From: Flavobacterium palustre
GTDB lineage: Bacteria > Bacteroidota > Bacteroidia > Flavobacteriales > Flavobacteriaceae
Assembly: GCF_014639535.1 (NCBI RefSeq)
Contig: NZ_BMGA01000001.1
Location: forward strand, 806,001 to 870,000
DNA: 64,000 nt
Direction: 5' to 3'
The translations under genes and the position numbers were made by a program. Positions within the stretch are counted from its first letter, which is position 1. Every line of letters starts with the position of its first letter. Below are positions 33,613 through 41,385 of this stretch, one piece after another. The notes under the pieces were generated by a model, which was given only the letters and a program-made list of their open reading frames with translations, was not told the DNA's origin and made no database searches.

Positions 33613-35883
33613 ATGCAAACTCTATCCGAAGCCGCTAAATATACTTTACAGTTCATCAATCAAACCCAGCGTTCGGTTTTTTTGACGGGTAAAGCAGGTA
33701 CGGGTAAGACTACTTTGCTTCGTGAAATAATTGAAACTACTCATAAAAATACGGTGGTGGTAGCGCCTACGGGAATTGCGGCCTTAAATGCCGGTGGTGT
33801 TACGATTCACTCTATGTTCCAATTGCCGTTTAGCGGATTTATTCCTTCTCATACAGCCGAATCGCAATTTTCGGAAACGGTAAAATTTGAAACTAAAGAA
33901 AGTTTGCGCAGGCATTTTAAAATGAATGGGGTAAAAAAATCGGTAATTCGAAATATGGAATTGCTGGTGATTGACGAGGTGAGTATGTTGCGTGCCGATT
34001 TGCTCGATGCGATGGATTATATGATGCAAACCGTTCGGAAAAAAGCCGTTCCTTTTGGCGGTGTACAAGTGCTTTTTATTGGCGATTTGTTGCAATTGCC
34101 ACCAGTAATCCGGGATGAGGAATGGCGCACTTTGCGCAATTATTACAAGGGAAAATTCTTTTTTCATTCGCATGTTGTTCAGCAAAGTCCGCCTTTGTAT
34201 ATCGAATTGTCTAAGATTTTCCGTCAGACGGATACCAGTTTTATTTCGGTTTTAAATAATTTAAGGAATAACCAAATTACTCCCGAAGATGTTCAGGTTT
34301 TGAACCAATATGTAAAACCTGATTTTGATTTAAAAGCCAATAAAGGTTATATCACTTTAACGACTCACAATGCCAAAGCCGATGCTATGAATGCTCAGGC
34401 TTTAGAAGATTTGAAAGGAGAATTAATAACTTATAAACCTGAAATTACAGGTGATTTCCCTGAGAAAATATTTCCTGTCGAACACAATTTGCAATTGAAA
34501 GTGGGAGCTCAAATCATGTTTGTTAAAAACGATTTGAATTTCGAAAAAAACTATTTCAATGGTAAAATGGGAATTATCAAATCACTTTCCAGTCAGGAAA
34601 TACTTGTTCATTTTCCGGAAGAAAATAAAACCATAGAAGTAGAGCGTTACGAATGGCAAAACATTCGTTACAAAGTTGATCCTTTGACCAAAGAAGTCGA
34701 GGAAGAGGTTTTGGGCACTTTTGTGCATTATCCTATCAAACTGGCTTGGGCCATTACGGTGCATAAAAGTCAGGGATTAACTTTTGACAAAGCAGCAATC
34801 GATGTTTCGCAGGTTTTTATGCCTGGACAGGCTTATGTAGCTTTATCGCGTTTGCGTTCGTTAGAAGGGCTGGTTTTGCTTTCTCCGCTTCGAATGAACG
34901 GTATTTCTAACGACCAGGATGTGATGGAATATGCGCAAAATAAAGCTTCAGAAGAAGTTTTGAAGAATTCGCTGCATTTTGAAACCAAGAATTTCATTCA
35001 TAATTATTTGATTAACAGTTTTGATTGGTACAATCTGGCTCAGGAATGGCGCAACCATAAATTCAGTTATTCGGATAAAACGGAAACTTCGGCAAAATCT
35101 AAAAATGCGCTTTGGGCAGCCAAGCAATTGGAAAGTATTGAATCGCTTTTGGATCCATCCAAAAAATTCATCATCCAATTGAATAAAATATTTGCCAATG
35201 AAACCGTGGATTTAATTCATGTTTCTGCCCGAATTCAGGCGGCTTTTGATTACTTTTTCAAACCGATGGACGATTTGGTTTTTGAAATTTTGTGGAAAAT
35301 CGAAGAAGTGAAACGTCTGAAGAAAGCCAAAGCTTATTTTGAAGAATTGTCGGAATTAGAAGAATTGCAGTCGAAAGCGGTTTTGCGATTGATGAAAACC
35401 AAACTTTTAATTGAAACGGTTATTGCCAATGAGCCTATTTCGAAAGAAAAACTGACTTCAGAAGAAATCAAGAAATACCTTTCAAGGAAAAAAGAAGCCA
35501 TCCAAAATCAATTCAAAGAAACTCATGTGAATTTAATTGAAGACGAAGCCGATTTGAACCGCTATATTTCGAAGAAAAAGGACAAGGCAGCGCCCAAAAA
35601 ATCTACTATTGAGGAAACTTTCGATTTATGGATTGCTAAAAATTCGATTCAGGATATTGCCGATATTCGAAAGTTAACCGTCCAAACTATTGAAGGTCAT
35701 TTGGTAAAATTAATTCAGGGAAAAAGAATTTCGATAAGTGAAGTCTTGCCTCAGGATAAAATTGACGAATTAGCCGAAGCTTTTAAATTCTACAAAGAAG
35801 AATCGCTAACTCCTATGAAAGAACAATTTGGTAACAAATACTCATGGGAAGAATTGCGAATGTTCAAAGCGAGTTTGAACTAA
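33613..35883 (+). CDS. Pif1-like superfamily 1 helicase with C-terminal HTH
   Basis: A 756-residue helicase. Walker A GKAGTGKT is at residues 26-33, followed by VAPTGIAALNAGGVTIHS (motif Ia). Walker B LLVIDEVSML is near 117, then FIGDLLQLPPV, and a late WAITVHKSQGLTFDKA plus GQAYVALSRLRSLEGL (motifs V-VI) complete a Pif1/RecD-type core in about the first 450 residues. The C-terminal TIEETFDLWIAKNSIQDIA/LTVQTIEGHLVKLI segment is an HTH_40-type helix-turn-helix. It probably unwinds DNA in the cytosol; its pathway is not clear from the context. Confidence 0.9.
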   Translation: MQTLSEAAKYTLQFINQTQRSVFLTGKAGTGKTTLLREIIETTHKNTVVVAPTGIAALNAGGVTIHSMFQLPFSGFIPSHTAESQFSETVKFETKESLRRHFKMNGVKKSVIRNMELLVIDEVSMLRADLLDAMDYMMQTVRKKAVPFGGVQVLFIGDLLQLPPVIRDEEWRTLRNYYKGKFFFHSHVVQQSPPLYIELSKIFRQTDTSFISVLNNLRNNQITPEDVQVLNQYVKPDFDLKANKGYITLTTHNAKADAMNAQALEDLKGELITYKPEITGDFPEKIFPVEHNLQLKVGAQIMFVKNDLNFEKNYFNGKMGIIKSLSSQEILVHFPEENKTIEVERYEWQNIRYKVDPLTKEVEEEVLGTFVHYPIKLAWAITVHKSQGLTFDKAAIDVSQVFMPGQAYVALSRLRSLEGLVLLSPLRMNGISNDQDVMEYAQNKASEEVLKNSLHFETKNFIHNYLINSFDWYNLAQEWRNHKFSYSDKTETSAKSKNALWAAKQLESIESLLDPSKKFIIQLNKIFANETVDLIHVSARIQAAFDYFFKPMDDLVFEILWKIEEVKRLKKAKAYFEELSELEELQSKAVLRLMKTKLLIETVIANEPISKEKLTSEEIKKYLSRKKEAIQNQFKETHVNLIEDEADLNRYISKKKDKAAPKKSTIEETFDLWIAKNSIQDIADIRKLTVQTIEGHLVKLIQGKRISISEVLPQDKIDELAEAFKFYKEESLTPMKEQFGNKYSWEELRMFKASLN

Positions 35884-35885
35884 AA

Positions 35886-35912
35886 GTCATTGCGAGGAAC
35901 GAAGCAATCTCA
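35886..35912. repeat. dispersed GTCATTGCGAGGAACGAAGC repeat
   Basis: A single arm of the repeat family seen as an inverted pair at 18221-18296, in the gap between the helicase gene and trhO. Confidence 0.75.
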
Positions 35913-35947
35913 CTAATCCTTTAACAACTAAACCATTTATTTTTTAT

Positions 35948-35955
35948 ACTTTTGC
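35948..35955 (+). promoter_or_regulatory. -7 element of trhO
   Basis: TACTTTTG matches TAnnTTTG, 32 nt before the trhO ATG. Confidence 0.6.
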
Positions 35956-35987
35956 AAAAAATATTCTAAACTTAAACTGTTTATAGC

Positions 35988-37346
35988 ATGCAACTGTACA
36001 ACACCTTAAGCGCAGAAGAAAGAGCTGAACTAATTGATCAGGCTGGTCAACAACGTTTGACGTTGTCTTTCTATGCGTATGCCAAAATTGAAGATCCTAA
36101 AAAATTTCGCGACGATTTATTTGTAGCCTGGAACGCACTAGATGCTCTGGGTCGAATTTACGTTGCTCACGAAGGTATTAACGCTCAAATGAACGTTCCT
36201 GCCGAAAATATTGAAGCTTTTAGAGAAACTTTAGAGGTGTATGACTTCATGAAAGGCATTCGTTTGAATGTAGCCGTAGAACATGACGATCACGCATTTT
36301 TGAAATTGACAATTAAAGTGCGTCACAAGATTGTTGCTGACGGATTGAATGATGATACTTTTGATGTTACCAACAAAGGCGTGCATTTAAAAGCCAAAGA
36401 ATTCAATGAAATTCTGGATGATCCAAACACAATTGTTGTTGATTTTAGAAATCACTACGAAAGCGAAGTGGGTCATTTTAAAGGAGCCATCACTCCTGAT
36501 GTAGAGACTTTTAGAGAAAGTTTACCAATAATCAACGAACAATTACAAGATTTTAAAGAAGATAAAAAGTTGGTAATGTATTGTACTGGAGGAATCCGTT
36601 GCGAGAAAGCGAGTGCTTATTTTAAACACCAGGGTTTTAAAAATGTTTACCAATTAGAAGGCGGAATTATCAATTACGCCAAGCAATTGAAAGAAGAAGG
36701 CTTAGAAAGTAAATTCATTGGAAAGAACTTCGTTTTTGATAATCGTCTTGGAGAAAGAATCACTGATGATATTATTTCACAATGCCATCAATGTGGAAAA
36801 CCTTGTGATAATCATACCAATTGTGCTAATGATGGCTGCCATTTATTGTTTATCCAATGTGATGAATGTAAGGCAGCTATGGAAAATTGCTGCTCATCAG
36901 AATGTCAGGAAATTACCCATTTACCATACGAAGAGCAAATTAAACTAAGAAGTGGTAAACAGGTAGGAAATAAAGTATTTAGAAAAGGAAAATCAGAAAG
37001 TTTGAAGTTCAAACATTCGGGTGAGTTGTCTGACAACGCTTTAGCAACTGCTGCAAAAACAAATGATATTCGTCAAAAGATAAAAGTAAAAAAGACCTTA
37101 GTTGGAAAAGCAGAGCATTATTATGTAAAAGCGCAAATTGGACTTTTTACTATTGAAAACAACGAATTGAATTTGGGAGATAAGATCTTAATTTCAGGAC
37201 CAACAACCGGAAACCAGGAATTAATTTTAGAAAAAATGTTCGTCAATGGTTATGAAGGAACTCAGGCTAAGGCTGGTGATAAATTAACTTTTGCTGTTCC
37301 GTTCCGAATTCGTTTGTCGGATAAATTATATAAGATTTTAGACTAA
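35988..37346 (+). CDS. trhO: tRNA uridine(34) hydroxylase (rhodanese-related), with extra C-terminal domain
   Basis: A 452-residue TrhO/YceA-type protein that hydroxylates U34 of certain tRNAs using oxygen. The N-terminal domain has GRIYVAHEGINAQMNV. The rhodanese domain has VVDFRNHYESEVGHFKGA and catalytic Cys199 in YCTGGIRCEKA. A Cys-rich region (CHQCGKPCDNH, CANDGCHLLF, CDEC) follows. The E. coli protein is about 350 residues; here about 100 more form a beta-rich C-terminal domain (about 355-452) like the barrel found in U32 peptidases. Its 3' end recurs as a decayed copy at 39372. Confidence 0.92.
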   Translation: MQLYNTLSAEERAELIDQAGQQRLTLSFYAYAKIEDPKKFRDDLFVAWNALDALGRIYVAHEGINAQMNVPAENIEAFRETLEVYDFMKGIRLNVAVEHDDHAFLKLTIKVRHKIVADGLNDDTFDVTNKGVHLKAKEFNEILDDPNTIVVDFRNHYESEVGHFKGAITPDVETFRESLPIINEQLQDFKEDKKLVMYCTGGIRCEKASAYFKHQGFKNVYQLEGGIINYAKQLKEEGLESKFIGKNFVFDNRLGERITDDIISQCHQCGKPCDNHTNCANDGCHLLFIQCDECKAAMENCCSSECQEITHLPYEEQIKLRSGKQVGNKVFRKGKSESLKFKHSGELSDNALATAAKTNDIRQKIKVKKTLVGKAEHYYVKAQIGLFTIENNELNLGDKILISGPTTGNQELILEKMFVNGYEGTQAKAGDKLTFAVPFRIRLSDKLYKILD

Positions 37347-37402
37347 AATAGCAGTCATAAATTATTATAAAGCCTGTTTTTGTTTTTCGGAAACAGGCTT
37401 TT
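37286..37402. repeat. direct repeat copy 1 (trhO 3' end plus terminator)
   Basis: The last 20 or so codons of trhO, its stop and the following hairpin are repeated, diverged, at 39372-39490 (offset 2086). Confidence 0.8.
37369..37402 (+). terminator. trhO terminator
   Basis: AAAGCCTGTTT pairs with AAACAGGCTTT and ends in a short T run. It may also serve the convergent lipoprotein gene. Confidence 0.8.
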
Positions 37403-37425
37403 GTGCATTTTAGAGTAACGAAAAA

Positions 37426-37806
37426 TTAATCCTTGATTAATTTGAATTTTACCGCTTGAAAAAACAACTTTGAATCTTTCTCAAAATAGATTCCATTTTC
37501 TTTTTCCTCTAATTTTACCTGGTAGTTATGAATTAAAGAGGTTTGTGCAATTATATTTACCTGATAAGTAGTACCCATTTTATTTTCAATTGAGATATTT
37601 TGTACAATTCCGTTGATCACAATCGATTTTGGAATTATTGTGGTGTTATTCAGTTCAAAACTAACGATATATCCTTTTTCACTGTTTCTGTTATAGCTTT
37701 TATAAGTTTGGTTTTTAATGTCTAAAAGCTGCTTGGAACAGGATAAGAGAAAGAAACATCCAAATGAAAGTAAAATATAGATGGCTTTTGATGTAATATT
37801 TTTCAT
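37426..37806 (-). CDS. small lipoprotein of unknown function
   Basis: A 126-residue protein with a lipoprotein signal peptide (YILLSFGCFFLLSC, lipobox LLSC). A beta-strand-rich body follows (GYIVSFELNN, IVINGIVQNISI, TYQVNIIAQT, NYQVKLEEKENGIYFE). I do not recognise a family. It lies divergent from the S41 peptidase gene, and the pair is bracketed by two copies of the trhO 3' end, so it may have arrived with the peptidase gene. A good -7 element precedes it. Confidence 0.7.
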   Translation of the reverse strand: MKNITSKAIYILLSFGCFFLLSCSKQLLDIKNQTYKSYNRNSEKGYIVSFELNNTTIIPKSIVINGIVQNISIENKMGTTYQVNIIAQTSLIHNYQVKLEEKENGIYFEKDSKLFFQAVKFKLIKD

Positions 37807-37829
37807 AATTTTAGAGTTTTTAATAGCTA

Positions 37830-37837
37830 CAAATCTA
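37830..37837 (-). promoter_or_regulatory. -7 element of the small lipoprotein gene
   Basis: The minus strand reads TAGATTTG, 23 nt before the ATG at 37806. Confidence 0.55.
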
Positions 37838-37857
37838 ATTTAAACAATTGAATTATA

Positions 37858-39351
37858 ATGAAATTAAAATATGTCCTTTTAACATTGCTTATGGGATTGG
37901 CTTTTACTTCTTGCAGTAAGGATTCTGATTCTGATGAAACAGCAACAACCACGCCAGACGAGATTAATGACTTTGTTTGGAAAGCGATGAATTCCTGGTA
38001 TTATTGGCATTCTAATGTTGCCAATTTATCCGATAGCAAAATTGCTTCTACCAATAATTATGCTAATTTTATTAACGGAAAAACTCCCGATGCGCTGTTT
38101 TATTCGCTCCTTTATCAAAGAGGAACTGTTGATCGATTTTCCTGGATTGAAAACAATAATGAAGTTGTGAATGTTTCCAAAATTGCCGAAGTCAAAAAAA
38201 GTGGCGGTTTTAGTTATGGTATTTATCCTAAAGATTTGAATAATGTAAATTTGGTAGCCCTGATAAATTATGTTGTACCAGATTCACCAGCAGCTCTAGC
38301 AGGATTGAAAAGAGGTGACGTTATTACAAAAGTAAATGGGGCTCAACTTACTTCAAATAATTATAATCAGTTAGAGAACACACAAGTAACACTTACTTTA
38401 GCAGCAAGTGTGGGATTTGGAATCTCTAGTCTGGTAACCACAGATAAATCGGGAACTGTAACTGTAGCCCAAACCGACATTGATGAAAACCCGGTTGCTT
38501 ATTACGAAAAGAAAGTATATGGCAGTAAAAATATTGGATATTTGGTGTTTAATGGTTTTAAATCCGATTATAATGATGAATTGAATGCTGCTTTCGCTAA
38601 AATGAAATCGGATGGAATTAACGAATTGGTTTTAGATTTAAGATACAACGGAGGCGGATCATTAGAAACTGCAGTAGCTTTGGCACAAATGATTAATGGA
38701 AGTTTTACCACTAAGCCTTATGTTTATTTAGACTTTAATAACAAACACAATAGCGAAGATGGCTTTGAAAACCTTTCAGACAAAGTTAGAGTTTTCAACT
38801 TGGTTGATAACGAACCTACTTTTCAGAGAGACGAAAGTATCAATAGCCTTGCTTTGACAAAAATATATGTCTTAGTAAGTTTTCAAACGGCTTCTGCGAG
38901 CGAACTCACTATTCAATGTTTAAAAAAATACATTAACGTAATTACAATTGGTGATGAAACAGTAGGTAAATTTGTTGGGTCCAATACGCTGTATGATTCT
39001 CCTACATCAAATTATACCTCATTCGCCAATAGAAGTACGAAACATCAATGGCAATTGCAACCCATTACATTTACCTATTTCAATAAAGACAAAGACGTAA
39101 ATCCGGCAAAAATTACACCGGATCATGATATTAATCCTTACGATACTTTCTTAAATCTGGTTGAATTTGGAAACGTAAAAGACCCTTGTTTAAAAAAGGC
39201 TCTCGAACTGATTACCGGGCAAACTTTGCGCACTAAAACTCAAAATGCCGATGCCTCATCGTCTTTTAGAAACAACAATCTTGCTTCGTTCAATCCTACA
39301 AATGCTGCCAAAGGATTGTATATTGAAGATTTTAAAAGTTTCGGAAAATAA
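37858..39351 (+). CDS. S41-family (C-terminal processing-type) peptidase lipoprotein
   Basis: A 497-residue lipoprotein (lipobox FTSC, Cys19). An N-terminal helical segment (FVWKAMNSWYYWH) comes first. A PDZ domain (about 135-170: VVPDSPAALAGLKRGDVITKVNG) follows. The S41 catalytic core has LDLRYNGGGSLETAVALAQMI, the nucleophile serine in QTASASELT and the catalytic lysine in ETVGKFVG, completing the Ser/Lys dyad. It probably processes or degrades envelope proteins in the periplasm. It shares its upstream region with the divergent small lipoprotein gene. Confidence 0.92.
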   Translation: MKLKYVLLTLLMGLAFTSCSKDSDSDETATTTPDEINDFVWKAMNSWYYWHSNVANLSDSKIASTNNYANFINGKTPDALFYSLLYQRGTVDRFSWIENNNEVVNVSKIAEVKKSGGFSYGIYPKDLNNVNLVALINYVVPDSPAALAGLKRGDVITKVNGAQLTSNNYNQLENTQVTLTLAASVGFGISSLVTTDKSGTVTVAQTDIDENPVAYYEKKVYGSKNIGYLVFNGFKSDYNDELNAAFAKMKSDGINELVLDLRYNGGGSLETAVALAQMINGSFTTKPYVYLDFNNKHNSEDGFENLSDKVRVFNLVDNEPTFQRDESINSLALTKIYVLVSFQTASASELTIQCLKKYINVITIGDETVGKFVGSNTLYDSPTSNYTSFANRSTKHQWQLQPITFTYFNKDKDVNPAKITPDHDINPYDTFLNLVEFGNVKDPCLKKALELITGQTLRTKTQNADASSSFRNNNLASFNPTNAAKGLYIEDFKSFGK

Positions 39352-39371
39352 GAATTAGTATAAGTTGGACG

Positions 39372-39432
39372 AAAGTTTTAATTGTCTTTCAGAATTTGTT
39401 TGTCTGATAAACGATCTGAAATTTTAGACTAA
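39372..39432 (+). pseudogene. decayed copy of the trhO 3' end
   Basis: The frame ending in TAA at 39430-39432 reads LSFRICLSDKRSEILD against VPFRIRLSDKLYKILD of trhO, with an in-frame stop just upstream. The similarity continues past the stop into the terminator hairpin. It is a fragment only; no upstream trhO sequence is retained. Confidence 0.75.
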
Positions 39433-39490
39433 AAATTCAGTCACAAATTATTTTAAAGCCTGTTTCTGTTTTTCGGAAACAGGTTTTTTT
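39433..39490. repeat. direct repeat copy 2 (post-trhO spacer and terminator)
   Basis: The spacer AAATTATTTTAAAGCCTG and the hairpin AGCCTGTTTC...GGAAACAGG repeat the region 37347-37402. The hairpin and T run (39455-39490) also act as a plausible terminator for the S41 gene. Confidence 0.8.
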
Positions 39491-39519
39491 ATAAAAATTT
39501 TAATTTTTTGGAGAATGCT

Positions 39520-39527
39520 TAATTTTG
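39520..39527 (+). promoter_or_regulatory. -7 element of the PSP1-gldH operon
   Basis: TAATTTTG matches TAnnTTTG. It lies 88 nt before the ATG at 39615, and overlaps a possible upstream start at 39525, arguing against that start. Confidence 0.5.
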
Positions 39528-39614
39528 CATCTTAAGATTAAAAAATACTATCTTTACCGATTAATCGTTTTTAAGAACTTAAGTTGTGCCAGTCACAACA
39601 CTACATATAAAATT

Positions 39615-40916
39615 ATGGCATGTGCAAGTTGTTCAACCTCTGATGGTGGCGCACCAAAAGGTTGTAAAAATAATGGGACTTGCGGCACCGATAGCTGCAA
39701 TAAATTAACGGTCTTTGACTGGCTTTCTAATATGAGTTTACCCGGTGGTGAAGCTCCTTTTGATTGCGTTGAAGTTCGTTTTAAAAATGGAAGAAAAGAA
39801 TTTTACCGCAATACCGAAAAATTAACATTAAGCATGGGAGACATTGTGGCAACTGTCGCTTCTCCGGGTCATGATATTGGAATTGTTACACTTACAGGTG
39901 AATTGGTAAGAATCCAAATGAAGAAAAAAGGAGTTGATCCTAACAGCAACGAAGTACCAAAAGTATATCGAAAAGCATCTCAAAAAGATATTGATATTTG
40001 GACAGCTGCCAGAAGCAAAGAAGAACCCATGAAAGTGCGTGCACGTGAATTAGCCATTGCACAAAAACTGGAAATGAAAATTTCAGACATTGAATTTCAA
40101 GGAGATGGCTCGAAAGCAACTTTCTATTATACGGCTAATGATCGTGTGGATTTTAGACAATTAATTAAAGATTTTGCTAAAGAATTCAATACCAGAATCG
40201 AGATGAAACAGGTAGGTTTCCGTCAGGAAGCTGCCCGTTTAGGAGGAATTGGTTCCTGCGGACGAGAATTGTGTTGTTCTACCTGGCTGACTGATTTTAG
40301 AAGTGTGAATACCTCGGCAGCACGTTACCAGCAATTGTCTTTAAATCCTCAAAAATTAGCCGGACAATGTGGTAAATTAAAATGCTGTTTGAATTATGAA
40401 TTAGATACTTACATGGATGCCCTGAAAGGTTTTCCTGATTTTGACACCAAATTAATTACCGAAAAAGGAGATGCAGTTTGTCAAAAACAAGATATTTTTA
40501 AAGGATTAATGTGGTTTGCTTATACCAACAATTTCGCCAATTGGCATGTTTTAAAAATTGATAAGGTTAAAGAAATTGTTGCCGAAAATAAGTTAAAAAA
40601 GAAAGTTGCTTCTTTAGAAGATTTTGCCATTGAAGTTACCGTTGAGGTTGAAAAAGATTTCAATAATGCCATGGGACAAGAAAGTTTAACTCGATTTGAT
40701 CAACCGAAAAAGAGCAAAAGACACAATAAAAAACCAAAAAAGACAGTTGAAAATAATGCCGGAGCACCAAATGCTAAAAAGCAGCAAAACAAACCGGTAA
40801 ATAATAACAATAATAATGCGACTGCGGCTCCATCAGCACCGAAACAATCGTCTGACAAGAAACCAAAAGGACCCAGAAAACCTATAATTATTAAAAAAAA
40901 TGAGGCTAAAAAATAG
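39615..40916 (+). CDS. PSP1-domain protein (RicT-like)
   Basis: A 433-residue cytosolic protein. An N-terminal cysteine-rich patch (MACASCSTSDGG, CKNNGTCGTDSCNK) precedes a PSP1 C-terminal-type domain: RVDFRQLIKDFAKEF, GGIGSCGRELCCSTWL and GQCGKLKCCLNYEL. The tail is basic and Asn/Lys-rich. The Cys motifs match RicT/YaaT of Firmicutes, which takes part in an Fe-S-containing complex affecting RNase Y. The role in Bacteroidota is not known. The start at 39615 gives the usual MACASC opening. It overlaps gldH by 17 nt. Confidence 0.87.
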   Translation: MACASCSTSDGGAPKGCKNNGTCGTDSCNKLTVFDWLSNMSLPGGEAPFDCVEVRFKNGRKEFYRNTEKLTLSMGDIVATVASPGHDIGIVTLTGELVRIQMKKKGVDPNSNEVPKVYRKASQKDIDIWTAARSKEEPMKVRARELAIAQKLEMKISDIEFQGDGSKATFYYTANDRVDFRQLIKDFAKEFNTRIEMKQVGFRQEAARLGGIGSCGRELCCSTWLTDFRSVNTSAARYQQLSLNPQKLAGQCGKLKCCLNYELDTYMDALKGFPDFDTKLITEKGDAVCQKQDIFKGLMWFAYTNNFANWHVLKIDKVKEIVAENKLKKKVASLEDFAIEVTVEVEKDFNNAMGQESLTRFDQPKKSKRHNKKPKKTVENNAGAPNAKKQQNKPVNNNNNNATAAPSAPKQSSDKKPKGPRKPIIIKKNEAKK

Positions 40917-41379
40917 CGTTGTATTACTTTTAGTAAGCATACTTTTTTTCTCCTGTGATAAAAAAAGAGTTTTTGATGAATACAAATCTGTTGGTAGTGC
41001 CTGGCATAAAGATAGTGTTGTTTCTTTTAATTTGCCTGAATTGGACTCTACCAAACGATACGATGTATTTATTAATATAAGAGATAATAATAATTACCCT
41101 TTTAGTAATCTTTTTTTGATTGTAACCCTTGAAAAACCAAATGGTTATACTAAAGTAGATACCTTAGAATATCAAATGGCTGCACCCGACGGGACTTTGC
41201 TTGGTAATGGATTTACCGATATTAAAGAGAGTAGATTGTATTTTAAAGAGAATGTAAAATTTAGAGGAAAATACAAACTCAATATTAAACAAGCAGTCAG
41301 AGAAGGAGGTAAGGTTCCCGGAGTTACCCAATTAGAAGGGATTACCGAAGTAGGTTTAAGAATTGAAAAAAAAGAATAA
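40900..41379 (+). CDS. gldH: gliding motility lipoprotein GldH
   Basis: A 159-residue lipoprotein (lipobox LFFSC, Cys19) whose body (KKRVFDEYKSVGSAWHKDSVV, read as two segments; RYDVFINIRDNNNYPFSNLFLI; DTLEYQMAAPDGTLLGNGFTD) closely matches Flavobacterium GldH. GldH is needed for gliding and for assembly of the type IX secretion/gliding machinery at the outer membrane side. As in F. johnsoniae it lies between a PSP1 gene and a penicillin-binding protein gene. Translation starts inside the PSP1 gene. Confidence 0.96.
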   Translation: MRLKNSVVLLLVSILFFSCDKKRVFDEYKSVGSAWHKDSVVSFNLPELDSTKRYDVFINIRDNNNYPFSNLFLIVTLEKPNGYTKVDTLEYQMAAPDGTLLGNGFTDIKESRLYFKENVKFRGKYKLNIKQAVREGGKVPGVTQLEGITEVGLRIEKKE

Positions 41380-41385
41380 ATAGTT

